Assembly (NCBI RefSeq): GCF_001424025.1
Contig: NZ_LMPZ01000002.1
Location: 1,500,473 to 1,564,472 of the forward strand
From: Brevundimonas sp. Leaf363
GTDB taxonomy: Bacteria > Pseudomonadota > Alphaproteobacteria > Caulobacterales > Caulobacteraceae
Direction: 5' to 3'
Length of the DNA stretch: 64,000 nucleotides
How positions within the stretch are numbered: the first letter of the stretch is position 1; every line of letters begins with the position of its first letter. The notes under the pieces were generated by a model. The model was not told the DNA's origin. It ran no database searches and saw only the letters and a list, made by a program, of their open reading frames with translations. The position numbers were made by a program, and so were the translations under genes. Below, piece after piece: positions 50,258 to 61,498 of this stretch.

Positions 50258-51660
50258 GCCAGCCGCTCATAGACGGCGGCGAAGAAGCCGTCGGTGCCGG
50301 CCGCCGCGGGCGACAGGCGGATGCGGTGGCCATGCGCCAGCTCTGTCAGCTTTTCGCGTCCAGTCTCGGTCAGTCCGGCGACCTGCGCCGCCTCAGCGAT
50401 CGGCACGGGGACGAAGTGGGGGTGATCCTCCTCGAAGGCGTCCACCGTCGCCTCGTTCTCGGCCGTCAGCATCGAGCAGGTGACATAGACCAGCCGTCCG
50501 CCCGGCTTCACCAGCTTGGCCGCTCGCGTGACGATGGCCTTCTGCAGTGTGTGCATCCGGTCGACGTCCTCGGGCTTCAGCCGCCAGGCGTCCTCGGGCC
50601 GCCGCCGCCAGGTGCCGGAGCCGGTGCAGGGCGCATCGACCAGGACCACGTCGGCCTGACCGACCATCTCCTCGACGCCGCCGCCGTTGGGGCCAAGCTG
50701 ATGCAGTTCCGCGGCCACGCCGGCGCGTTGCAAGCGAGGCTTGATGTTGTCCAGACGCTTTTGCACCACGTCGTAAGCGACGAGCCGGCCTTCGTTCGCG
50801 GTCGGGGCCGCCTTGCGCACCGGGGCGGGTTCGGCCTCGCCGGTCGGCGTCCAGACCTTGGCGGGCGCCTCAGCGACCTCCGCGCCTGCAGTTTTTTCAG
50901 GCGTCATCTGCGCGGCGAGACCGAGCGTCTTGCCGCCGCCGCCGGCGCAATAGTCCACCACCGTCATGCCGGGCGTCACGCCCGCCAGCCAGCAGACGAT
51001 CTGGCTGCCCTCGTCCTGGATCTCGATGCTCCCCGCCTTGAAGGCCTCCAGCGCCTGGACGTTGGGCGGGGGCTCGCTGGCCAGGCGCAGCCCGACCGAG
51101 GACCACGGCGTCCGTTCGGGCGACAGACCCGCCTCACGCAGTTCCGCCTCGACCTCGGCCACGGTCGCCTTGGCCGTGTTGACGCGCAGATCGATGGGCG
51201 CGCGCGGGACCATCAGGGCTTGCGCCTCGGCGGCCCAACGGTCGCCGAACGTCGCCTTGAAGTCCTCCATCACGAACTCGGGCAAGCCTGCGGCGACCCA
51301 GCCCGGCAACTCGCCGGTCGTGGTCGTGATGCGCGCACGCTCCTGCTTCGACAGGGGCTTGGGCCCATACCCATCGCCAGAGTGCAGCGCCTCGATCTCT
51401 TCCAGCGACAGTCCGTCGATCAGGCTCAGGCTACCAATCACCAGCGCTCGCCCGTCCTCGCGTCCGCCCATGGCCCAGACCAGCCGGCCGCGCGCGCGCA
51501 GGACGCGGTAGACGCGGTCGGCCACCGCCCGGCGATCCTTGGACCCGGCGTAGCGGTTCTCGCTGCCCCAGGTCTTGAGCACGGCCTCGGCCGGTTGGCG
51601 GCCTTGGGCGATGGAGTCCAGGACCGAGGCGGCGGCGGCGAGGCGGGCGGATGGGGTCAC
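50254..51660 (-). CDS. RsmB/NOP-family RNA (cytosine-5) methyltransferase
   Basis: 468 residues from GTG 51660 with GAGG upstream. It has the NOP2/Sun-type SAM fold: VVDYCAGGGGKTLGLAAQMT (motif I, near 245), the catalytic loop VLVDAPCTGSGTWRRRPED (Pro-Cys), and the second catalytic Cys in LVYVTCSMLTAENEATVDAF. It methylates cytosine C5 in rRNA or tRNA. An N-terminal NusB-like region (1-130) matches RsmB. An Ala/Pro/Glu-rich stretch of about 35 residues (AGAEVAEAPAKVW and following, DNA about 50790-50905) separates motif I from motif II; other members lack it. Confidence 0.92.
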   Translation of the reverse strand: MTPSARLAAAASVLDSIAQGRQPAEAVLKTWGSENRYAGSKDRRAVADRVYRVLRARGRLVWAMGGREDGRALVIGSLSLIDGLSLEEIEALHSGDGYGPKPLSKQERARITTTTGELPGWVAAGLPEFVMEDFKATFGDRWAAEAQALMVPRAPIDLRVNTAKATVAEVEAELREAGLSPERTPWSSVGLRLASEPPPNVQALEAFKAGSIEIQDEGSQIVCWLAGVTPGMTVVDYCAGGGGKTLGLAAQMTPEKTAGAEVAEAPAKVWTPTGEAEPAPVRKAAPTANEGRLVAYDVVQKRLDNIKPRLQRAGVAAELHQLGPNGGGVEEMVGQADVVLVDAPCTGSGTWRRRPEDAWRLKPEDVDRMHTLQKAIVTRAAKLVKPGGRLVYVTCSMLTAENEATVDAFEEDHPHFVPVPIAEAAQVAGLTETGREKLTELAHGHRIRLSPAAAGTDGFFAAVYERLA

Positions 51661-51670
51661 TGAACCTCGA

Positions 51671-52062
51671 TCAAACGAACAGGGCGGCGATGATCAGCAG
51701 AAGGCCGATCAGGCTGGCCAGGAAGGCGACGGAGCGCACGCCCGTCACGCCGAAGGCATAGAGCGGCACATAGGCCAGGCGGGCCCAGAAATAGAGCGCC
51801 GAACCCCACAGGGTCAGCGCGCCATCCTCGCCCGTCACATGGGCGATCAGCACCGCGCCAATGAACAGCGGCAGGGTTTCGTACAGATTGGCCTGCGCCC
51901 GCTCCAGCCGCCCCGTGATCGGCCCGACCGGCGGCATCGCGCCGTCGCGAGGTCCGGCGTTCCACTTCGATCCGAATGACAGGGTGCGCCCGGTCGCCGG
52001 CAGGAAGATCTGCACGATGGCGAGGATCAGCGTCGCAGCCAGATAAGTCAGTTCGGTCGTCA

Positions 52063-52063
<1 letters not shown>
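51671..52063 (-). CDS. MAPEG family membrane protein
   Basis: 130 residues from ATG 52063, which shares a base with guaB's TGA (TGATG). Four helices; the family block ERAQANLYETLPLFIGAVLI (57-76) with the conserved Glu and Asn-Leu-x-Glu is clear, as is YFWARLAYVPLYAFGVTGVR. MAPEG proteins include glutathione transferases and leukotriene enzymes; bacterial members are mostly unassigned. It lies between guaB and the RsmB-like gene in the same overlapping operon. Substrate unknown. Confidence 0.9.
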
Positions 52064-55171
<3,108 letters not shown>

Positions 55172-55175
<4 letters not shown>

Positions 55176-55936
55176 GCGCCCGCGACGCCCAGCGGCCGCG
55201 ACGGCGCCCGCTTGTTAAGCGCCACCAGAAAGACTTCCGCGCTGTCCTTTCGGCTGGACGCCGGCTTCACATATTTCACCGTCTCGAACTCGGCTCTCAA
55301 CCGCGCCAACACGCCGCCGGCATCTCCCCCCTGAAAGTTCTTCGACACGAAGTTCCCGCCGGGCCGCAACGTTCGGATCGCGAAATCCGCCGCGATCTCG
55401 ATCAGGGCGATGATCTTCAGGTGATCCGTCTGCCGATGGCCGACGGTGTTGTGCGCCATGTCCGACAGCACCAGATCCGGCGGTCCGCCCAGCAAATCCA
55501 TCATCTGTTGGTCGACGCCCGGATGGGTGAAGTCCGCCTGCAGGATCTCGGCGCCCGCGATCGGCTCGATCATCAGCAAATCGACGCCGACCACGGACTT
55601 CGCGCCCCGCTGGACCGCGAGTTGAAGCCACCCCCCCGGTGCGGCGCCCAAGTCGATGACCCGGCACCCCGGCTTGATCAGATGGAATCGATCGTCGATC
55701 TCCATCAGCTTGAAGGCCGCGCGGCTGCGCCAACCCTCGGCTCGCGCCCGCTCCGACCACTTGTCCGAGAGTTGCCGCTTGATCCACTGCTGGCTCGACA
55801 TCGACTTGTCGTCGGCCGTCTTCATCTTCTGGCCCATGCCGCGACCGGCCGCGGCGCCGCCCGACGGCGGGCGGACCATGCGACGGCGCTCGGGCGCCTG
55901 GGGACCGGCCCCTTCGGGTTTGTCTTCGCTACTCAT
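55172..55936 (-). CDS. rlmE: 23S rRNA 2'-O-ribose methyltransferase RlmE (FtsJ)
   Basis: 254 residues from ATG 55936; the frame runs on to 56359 inside the cyclophilin gene. RlmE methylates U2552 of 23S rRNA late in 50S assembly. The SAM site GCRVIDLGAAPGGWLQLAVQ (near 95), the K-D-K-E tetrad with Lys in RSRAAFKLMEID, Asp in LVLSDMAHNTVG and Lys in NFVSKNFQGGD, and the late SSRKDSAEVFLVAL are visible. The first 40 residues (MSSEDKPEGAGPQAPERRRM) are a charged extension not in the E. coli protein. Confidence 0.95.
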
Positions 55937-56002
55937 GCATCCCACATAGCCGTCACGGAGTTTGCGGGCTATGACCCGCGCCAATTCGAAGAGGAGCGCC
56001 CG

Positions 56003-56467
56003 ATGGCCGATCAAACCCTGACCTTCACCCTCGACACCGGCGATGGTGTCGACAAAGACGTCGTCATCAAGCTGCGTCCCGACCTGGCGCCCGGCCACGT
56101 CGCCCGTATCACCGAGCTGGCGAGCGAGGGCTTCTACAACGGCGTCGTCTTCCACCGCGTCATCCCGGGCTTCATGGCCCAGGGCGGCGACCCGACCGGA
56201 ACCGGCACCTCGGGCTCCAAGAAGCCGAACCTGAAGCAGGAATTCTCGTCCGAGCGCCACGTGCGCGGCGTCTGCTCCATGGCCCGCACCTCGGACCCGA
56301 ACAGCGCCAACAGCCAGTTCTTCATTTGCCTGGACGACGCCACCTTCCTGGATCGCCAATACACGGTCTGGGGCGAGGTGATCGAAGGCATGGACAACGT
56401 CGACGCCCTTCCCAAGGGCGAGCCGCCCCGCGCCCCGGGCAAGATCGTCAAGGCGACGGTCAACTAA
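56003..56467 (+). CDS. cyclophilin-type peptidyl-prolyl cis-trans isomerase
   Basis: 154 residues from ATG 56003, with GAGGAG eight bases upstream. Cyclophilin-type PPIase: VVFHRVIPGFMAQGGDPTGT (near 47, catalytic Arg), FSSERHVRGVCSMARTSDPN then SANSQFFICLDDATFLD, and VWGEVIEGMDNVDALPKGEP. No signal peptide, so it is cytoplasmic. It speeds proline isomerisation in folding proteins. It diverges from rlmE by 66 bases and ends at a strong terminator. Confidence 0.96.
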   Translation: MADQTLTFTLDTGDGVDKDVVIKLRPDLAPGHVARITELASEGFYNGVVFHRVIPGFMAQGGDPTGTGTSGSKKPNLKQEFSSERHVRGVCSMARTSDPNSANSQFFICLDDATFLDRQYTVWGEVIEGMDNVDALPKGEPPRAPGKIVKATVN

Positions 56468-56475
56468 GCAGCAGG

Positions 56476-56505
56476 GGGGCGGCGTCGATGGCGCCGCCCT
56501 TTCTT
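56476..56505 (+). terminator. intrinsic terminator after the cyclophilin gene
   Basis: An 8-bp perfect GC stem (GGGCGGCG at 56477-56484, CGCCGCCC at 56492-56499) with a 7-base loop is followed by TTTCTTCT. It starts ten bases after the cyclophilin stop and fits an intrinsic terminator on the plus strand. Confidence 0.8.
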
Positions 56506-56646
56506 CTCCTGGCCCGTCTTTCCGGGCCGGCTCAGAAGGATGCCAACCTCAGGCGATGCATCTGTGCAGCCGTGCGGGTGGCCGAGCTTGAGCTTTCCTG
56601 GTCAGTGCTCGCCCCCAGCCTTCCGGCCCGGCGATTGCGATCTACC

Positions 56647-57234
56647 TCAATCCCCACCGAACCACGCCAGGCGCACGTTCTCCACCACCTCGCCGCCGAC
56701 CTTCAATCGACCGACCACAACCGGCGTCTCCGCACCCCCCAGATTGCGCTTCGCGGAAGCAAGAGCGTCCTTATCCAGGCGGCCGTCGAACACGACCCGC
56801 CCGATCGGCCGGGCAGTCCCCTCGAAGTGAACGCGGCCGCCATCAAGCGAATACCGCGTCGGCAGGACCCGTATCCCGCGGCCGGGCCCATCGGCCTCCA
56901 TGCCTATGCGCTGAGTTGTCGCCGCGTTCTGGAATTCCAGCATCACCGGCGCGAAGGTGGCGCTGCGCGTACCGGCCTGCCACGCCTCAAACTCGGCCGG
57001 CTGACCCAGAAAGACGTGGTCTAGCACGTAGCCGCCCGCTTCAGCGTCCGACGCCGGCAGGTAGTAGCCTGAGATATCGTCCGGCTCCTCATAGGTGAAC
57101 GCCGCTGGACCGCTCGCCGGCGCCACGACAGGCGCCTTTCCTTCAACAGATGCAGGCCTATCGCACCCCGTCACCACGGCGGCGACGAGTGCGATGGCAG
57201 CGGCCGGGACGGTCAGATGGCGGGAAGGGGTCAT
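56647..57234 (-). CDS. lipoprotein of unknown function
   Basis: 195 residues. Lipoprotein signal ending VVTGC (Cys near 24). The mature part has FTYEEPDDISGYYLPASDAE and later beta-rich sequence RVHFEGTARPIGRVVFDGRL then GRLKVGGEVVENVRLAWFGG. The look is of a small beta-sandwich or barrel outer-membrane-anchored protein. I recognise no family. GGAG lies nine bases before the ATG. It lies before the DUF2059 gene's 3' end by 72 bases on the same strand, so they may share a transcript. Confidence 0.8.
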   Translation of the reverse strand: MTPSRHLTVPAAAIALVAAVVTGCDRPASVEGKAPVVAPASGPAAFTYEEPDDISGYYLPASDAEAGGYVLDHVFLGQPAEFEAWQAGTRSATFAPVMLEFQNAATTQRIGMEADGPGRGIRVLPTRYSLDGGRVHFEGTARPIGRVVFDGRLDKDALASAKRNLGGAETPVVVGRLKVGGEVVENVRLAWFGGD

Positions 57235-57305
57235 GATGCGATCTCCACCCCACGACTAGGCCGCCCGGACCGGGGCGTCATTCGATTTCGCAGGCCTTCG
57301 TCGCG

Positions 57306-57818
57306 TCAGGAGGGCTTGCGCGGGGTCAAGGCCGGGCCTGGGGTCGCCGCCCCCGGACACGTAAACTCGGCGCAGTATTTGCCGATCAGCTCCTGGACGA
57401 ACGCCATCTGCATTCGCGCCAGAACCTGCCCTTGCCGGACCCCCATGTCGAACGACTTGCTGGCGATCGATCGCCCGATGGGCGACCTGTAGAAGTCCAC
57501 CTGCGCCTGCAGTTCCTCCAGCGTGTAGGTTTCGGCCACGATCTGGATCACGTCATCGATCATGCCGACCACCAGTCGCGTCAGAATGTCCGTCCCGGTC
57601 TCCCGCATCCAGGCGTTCTGTTCCTCCGTCAGACCCGGCGCGCGGCCAAGTTGCGCCTCTGCCGATTCGCGGATCTGCTTCTCCAGGTTCTCGCCCTGCG
57701 ACAGTTCCACGAACTCTCGCGCCAGGGCGAGACGCCGCGCCGCGTCATCGTCGGCGCGCGCCGCCGTCGCCGCCCCGAACGCCAGCGCAACCGCCAGCAG
57801 TATGCCGATAAACCGCAT
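57306..57818 (-). CDS. DUF2059 family exported protein
   Basis: 170 residues from the second ATG (57818), which is better placed to the GGAGG than the first (57821). A signal peptide ends at ATAARADD, then the DUF2059 plan: ALAREFVELSQGENLEKQIR and ETYTLEELQAQVDFYRSPIG then RSIASKSFDMG, with many hydrophobic helices. The family is widespread, periplasmic and uncharacterised. Two Cys near the C-terminus (KYCAEFTCPG) could form a disulfide. It diverges from nothing close; 101 bases separate it from the HxlR gene stop. Confidence 0.87.
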   Translation of the reverse strand: MRFIGILLAVALAFGAATAARADDDAARRLALAREFVELSQGENLEKQIRESAEAQLGRAPGLTEEQNAWMRETGTDILTRLVVGMIDDVIQIVAETYTLEELQAQVDFYRSPIGRSIASKSFDMGVRQGQVLARMQMAFVQELIGKYCAEFTCPGAATPGPALTPRKPS

Positions 57819-57919
57819 CATTCCCTCCCGCCCCGCGAGCCCGCAGCCTCACAATCTACGGGTGCGCTCCATCCTGCAATAAGCCGCTCTTCATTGCGCC
57901 CGCCGCCACCTGTGAGCTT

Positions 57920-58351
57920 TCAGACCCAACCGGCCGGCGGGCGAGCATCGAATGCCTGACGGGCCGCGATGACCGCGTCCATCTGACTCTCCGACCATGT
58001 GATCAGCGGCGTCAGCGCCCCGACAAGCGTGCGCCCCAGCGGCGTCAGCGCGTAATCGACCGTCACCGGCGTGGTGGGCGCCACGCGCCGAGCAACCAGG
58101 CCGTCGCGCTCCAGGAGCCGCAGTGTCTGGGCCAACATCTTCTGAGAAATCCCGTCGATCCGCCGCTTGAGGGCGCTGAACCGCACCGGCCCGCCATCCA
58201 GGGTCTGCACAACCAGCACCGTCCACTTGTCGCCAATGCGGTCCAGCATCTGCCGCGTGGGGCACTGGGCGGCGAAGACGTCGGGCGCACGTGACGGGCC
58301 GGGCGGTATCGTCACGGTGACCTGCTGAGGTTCTGGTGGCTTCTTGTGCAT
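57920..58351 (-). CDS. HxlR-family transcriptional regulator
   Basis: 143 residues from ATG 58351 (MHKKPPEPQ). A winged-helix HxlR domain: CPTRQMLDRIGDKWTVLVVQ (Cys near 29), RFSALKRRIDGISQKMLAQT, DGLVARRVAPTTPVTVDYAL. In HxlR-type regulators such as YodB and HypR a Cys at this N-terminal position senses quinones or diamide, so redox or electrophile control is a reasonable inference. The gene diverges from the NAD(P)-binding protein at 58402 with a perfect inverted repeat at 58370-58390 between them. Confidence 0.93.
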   Translation of the reverse strand: MHKKPPEPQQVTVTIPPGPSRAPDVFAAQCPTRQMLDRIGDKWTVLVVQTLDGGPVRFSALKRRIDGISQKMLAQTLRLLERDGLVARRVAPTTPVTVDYALTPLGRTLVGALTPLITWSESQMDAVIAARQAFDARPPAGWV

Positions 58352-58369
58352 TCGGTATGGATAGCACAC

Positions 58370-58390
58370 TTGGTATCGATCAGATACCAA
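58370..58390. promoter_or_regulatory. perfect inverted-repeat operator between divergent HxlR and NAD(P)-binding genes
   Basis: TTGGTATC-5 bases-GATACCAA at 58370-58390 is a perfect 8+8 palindrome between the start codons of the divergent pair (19 bases from the HxlR ATG, 12 from the other). A partial half-site CGGTATGG lies at 58353. This fits a dimeric HxlR binding site that controls both genes. Confidence 0.75.
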
Positions 58391-58401
58391 AGGAGCTCTT
58401 C

Positions 58402-59010
58402 ATGCATGTCACCGTCTTGGGCGCCAGCGGCCGCGCCGGTTCAGAAATCACGCGGGAGCTCGCCGCCCGCGGTCACGTCGTCACCGCCATCGCTCGCAAG
58501 CCCGAGGCGATTCCGACCGGTGACGGGATAACGCCGACCCAAGGCGACGCATCCGACGCCGCAGCCTTGGCCGAACAGATTCGCGGATCGGACGCGGTCA
58601 TCAGCGCCCTTCATTTCGACGTGCCCGCCGTCACCCTTCTGTCGGCGCTGAAGGTGGCAGGGGTTCCGCGCCTGCTGGTGACCGGCGGAGCGGCCAGCCT
58701 TGAGGTCGCGCCCGGCGTTCGCCTGATCGACACGCCCGAGTTTCCCGAGGAATGGAAAGCGCTCGCCCAGGACGGGATAGCCTTCCTCGAAGACCTGCGC
58801 TCGGAACACCAGATCGACTGGACCTTCTTCTCCCCCGCCGCCGTGATCGAGGAGACGCCGCGCCTCGGCCGCTTCCGTACCGGCGGCGATCAGTTGGTGG
58901 TGGACGACAAGGGCGAAAGCCGCATCGGCTTCTCCGACTACGCTATCGCGATGGTCGACGAGCTGGAACGGCCGAAGCACAGCCGCGCGCGCTTCACCGC
59001 CGCCTACTGA
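58402..59010 (+). CDS. NAD(P)-binding Rossmann protein (NmrA/HSCARG-like reductase)
   Basis: 202 residues from ATG 58402, with AAAGGAG eight bases upstream. It has the atypical SDR fold: VTVLGASGRAGSEITRELAA (4-23) then IARKPEAIPTGDGI, SDAVISALHF and LLVTGGAASLEVAPGVRLID. The NADPH-preferring loop R-K follows strand two. Genes of this kind beside HxlR regulators often act on quinones or other reactive carbonyls. The stop is followed by the terminator at 59021. The partner HxlR gene supports inducible detoxification, but substrate is unknown. Confidence 0.87.
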   Translation: MHVTVLGASGRAGSEITRELAARGHVVTAIARKPEAIPTGDGITPTQGDASDAAALAEQIRGSDAVISALHFDVPAVTLLSALKVAGVPRLLVTGGAASLEVAPGVRLIDTPEFPEEWKALAQDGIAFLEDLRSEHQIDWTFFSPAAVIEETPRLGRFRTGGDQLVVDDKGESRIGFSDYAIAMVDELERPKHSRARFTAAY

Positions 59011-59020
59011 ACAAACGAAA

Positions 59021-59050
59021 ACGGCCCCGGAGATCGCTCTCCGGGGCCGT
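59021..59050. terminator. strong bidirectional terminator between rplA and the NAD(P)-binding gene
   Basis: A 13-bp perfect stem (ACGGCCCCGGAGA 59021-59033 and complement 59038-59050) with a TCGC loop. On the minus strand it is followed by TTTTCGTTTGT, so it ends the rplK-rplA transcript; on the plus strand it is followed by CGTCGTTTC, so it can serve both convergent genes. Confidence 0.85.
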
Positions 59051-59073
59051 CGTCGTTTCAGGCGTTTGGGCGA

Positions 59074-59760
<687 letters not shown>

Positions 59761-59764
59761 GTGC

Positions 59765-60196
59765 TTAGCCCTCCACCACGTCTAGGCCCATCGCGCGGGC
59801 GGAGCCTTCGATGATCTTGGACGCGGCGTCCAGGTCGTTGGCGTTCAGATCCTTCATCTTCTTCTCGGCGATCTCCCGCACCTGGGTGCGGGTGACCTTG
59901 CCGGCGGTTTCGCGTCCGACCAGCTTGGAGCCCGAGGTGATGCCGGCGGCCTGCTTCAGATAGTGCGTGGCAGGCGGGGTCTTGGTGACGAAGGTGAAGC
60001 TCTTGTCCTGATAGACCGTGATCACGGTCGGCAGGGGCGTGCCTTTGACTTCCTTCTCGGTGCGCGCGTTGAACTCCTTGACGAAGCCCATGATGTTCAC
60101 GCCGCGCTGACCCAGGGCCGGGCCGATCGGGGGCGAAGGCGTCGCGGAGCCCGCGGGCACCTGCAGCTTGATGTAGCCGAGAATCTTCTTGGCCAT
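59765..60196 (-). CDS. rplK: 50S ribosomal protein L11
   Basis: 143 residues, normal for L11. It builds the GTPase-associated centre with 23S rRNA and L10/L12 and is needed for the stringent response. It starts [20 protein letters not shown] then [20 protein letters not shown]; the C-terminal [20 protein letters not shown] and [20 protein letters not shown] are clear. It heads the rplK-rplA pair, separated from nusG by the terminator at 60323 and a possible promoter. Confidence 0.98.
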   Translation of the reverse strand: MAKKILGYIKLQVPAGSATPSPPIGPALGQRGVNIMGFVKEFNARTEKEVKGTPLPTVITVYQDKSFTFVTKTPPATHYLKQAAGITSGSKLVGRETAGKVTRTQVREIAEKKMKDLNANDLDAASKIIEGSARAMGLDVVEG

Positions 60197-60294
60197 TGGT
60201 CTCTCCTATGAAGCTCCGAAATCAGTCGGAACGGATGAGCCGTGGTGCGGCATGGCTGCCTCCCACGGATTTACCCCCTTGCGAGGGAGGCGCG

Positions 60295-60323
60295 CGTATA
60301 GCGGAGGCGCGCCAAAAAGACAA
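60295..60323 (-). promoter_or_regulatory. possible housekeeping promoter of rplK-rplA
   Basis: On the minus strand TTGTCTT (60323-60317), 14 bases, GCTATACG (60302-60295) is close to the Caulobacter-type housekeeping pattern (TTGac-like and GCTAnAwC). It lies about 100 bases before rplK and overlaps the nusG terminator's U-tract. Two mismatches each side make this tentative. Confidence 0.35.
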
Positions 60324-60344
60324 CGGCGGCCCGAAGGCCGCCGT
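60323..60344 (-). terminator. intrinsic terminator after nusG
   Basis: A 9-bp stem (ACGGCGGCC / GGCCGCCGT) with a 4-base loop (TTCG on the transcribed strand) is followed on the minus strand by TGTCTTTTT. It lies 22 bases after the nusG stop codon, so secE-nusG transcripts probably end here before rplK. Confidence 0.85.
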
Positions 60345-60366
60345 CATTTAGGCCAGAGAGCGCGCC

Positions 60367-60942
60367 TTAAGCGGCGACCTTCTCGACCTGGGCGTACTCA
60401 AGCTCGACCGGCGTGGCGCGGCCGAAGATGGAGACGGCGACGCGCAGGCGGGCGTTGTCCTCGTCGACGCTCTCGACCGACCCGTCGAAGCTGGCGAACG
60501 GGCCGTCGATGACCTTGACCTTCTCGCCGATGTCGAAGCGGATGCGGGGCTTCGGACGCTCGACGCCCTCTTCCACGGCGCCGATGATCTGCTGAACTTC
60601 ACGCTCCGAGACCGGCAGCGGCTTGGTGCCGCCCGCGGCGCCCAGGAAGCCGGTGACCTTCGGCGTGTTCTTGACCAGGTGATACGCCTCGTCGGTCATC
60701 TCCATCTTCACCAGCACATAGCCGGGGAAGAATTTGCGCTCGGAGTTCACCTTGCGACCGCGGCGGATCTCGACGACGTCCTCGGTCGGGACCAGGATTT
60801 CGGAGAAGTTCTCGTCCAGACCCTGCTGCTTGGCTTGATCGCGCAGCTGCTGGGCCACCTTCTTCTCGAAGTTCGAGTAGGCGTGGACGATGTACCACTT
60901 GTGACGGGGATTGGCGGCGACGGGTGCGGCGGTGTCGGTCAT
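60367..60942 (-). CDS. nusG: transcription termination/antitermination protein NusG
   Basis: 191 residues. NusG binds RNA polymerase and links it to Rho and to the ribosome. N-terminal NGN domain: KWYIVHAYSNFEKKVAQQLR (15-34) and RKVNSERKFFPGYVLVKMEM; C-terminal KOW domain: FDIGEKVKVIDGPFASFDGS with the L-E-Y-A-Q-V-E-K-V end. The N-terminus is extended by about ten residues. It starts eleven bases after secE and ends at the terminator 60323. Confidence 0.98.
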   Translation of the reverse strand: MTDTAAPVAANPRHKWYIVHAYSNFEKKVAQQLRDQAKQQGLDENFSEILVPTEDVVEIRRGRKVNSERKFFPGYVLVKMEMTDEAYHLVKNTPKVTGFLGAAGGTKPLPVSEREVQQIIGAVEEGVERPKPRIRFDIGEKVKVIDGPFASFDGSVESVDEDNARLRVAVSIFGRATPVELEYAQVEKVAA

Positions 60943-60953
60943 GGATCGGCTCC

Positions 60954-61247
60954 TTAGCTGCCGAAAGCGACGATGTAGCGGAAGGCCACGCCCAGCGCCG
61001 CGTCCACGATCCAGAAGAAGGTCGCGGCCACAATCACCATGATGAAGACCATCACCGAAGTGATCCAGGTCTCCTTGCGGCTGGGCCAGTTGATCTTCCG
61101 GAACTCAGCCTGAACCTGGCTGAAGAATTGGGCGGGCGAAGTGCGCTTCTTCGGCGAAGGCTGGTCGACCGTGACCGTCGCGGCGCCGACAGGGGCGCTT
61201 TGGGGTCCGGAGGTGCGGCGACCGCCGGGGGTCTTGGCCTTGGCCAT
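60954..61247 (-). CDS. secE: preprotein translocase subunit SecE
   Basis: 97 residues, single-helix form. SecE is the essential brace of the SecYEG channel. The amphipathic helix FFSQVQAEFRKINWPSRKET (41-60), with the INWPSR motif, is followed by one transmembrane helix (SVMVFIMVIVAATFFWIVDA). The first 35 residues (MAKAKTPGGRRTSGPQ and on) are a basic, disordered extension typical of Alphaproteobacteria. Placed between tRNA-Trp and nusG as in most bacteria. Confidence 0.97.
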   Translation of the reverse strand: MAKAKTPGGRRTSGPQSAPVGAATVTVDQPSPKKRTSPAQFFSQVQAEFRKINWPSRKETWITSVMVFIMVIVAATFFWIVDAALGVAFRYIVAFGS

Positions 61248-61322
61248 GCTCAGCGTCTCTTCAATCGTTCAATCCCTGTCGCCCCAGATGGGGAGGCCCA
61301 ACCCGCGGCGACAGGGGGAAAA

Positions 61323-61398
61323 TGGCAGGAGTTGGGGGATTCGAACCCACGACCCCCGGTTTTGGAGACCGGTGCTCTACCAGCTGAGCTAAACTCCT
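61323..61398 (-). tRNA. trnW: tRNA-Trp (anticodon CCA)
   Basis: Minus-strand sequence of 76 bases from 61398 to 61323 folds as a cloverleaf. Acceptor arms AGGAGTT and AACTCCT pair. The D-loop region reads AGCTCAGCTGGTAGAGC, the anticodon loop CTCCAAA gives CCA, and the T-arm is GTGGGTTCGAATCCC(C). A G discriminator and encoded CCA (61323-61325) end it. It lies just before secE, the usual place in Proteobacteria. Confidence 0.97.
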
Positions 61399-61412
61399 AG
61401 ACAATACAGAAG

Positions 61413-61438
61413 CGCGCTGCGGGCGGACCAGCAGCGCG
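61413..61438 (-). terminator. possible terminator after the CNNM/CBS gene
   Basis: 8-bp stem (CGCGCTGC / GCAGCGCG) with a 10-base loop; on the minus strand the following sequence is TTCTGTATTGT, mildly U-rich. It lies 60 bases after the transporter gene's stop and 15 bases before tRNA-Trp, so it could separate the two transcripts. Confidence 0.4.
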
Positions 61439-61498
61439 TCTCGATCGCCAGACGGGGGGCTATGCCCCACGGGGCCAGCCATTTCAAGCCCGGAAACC

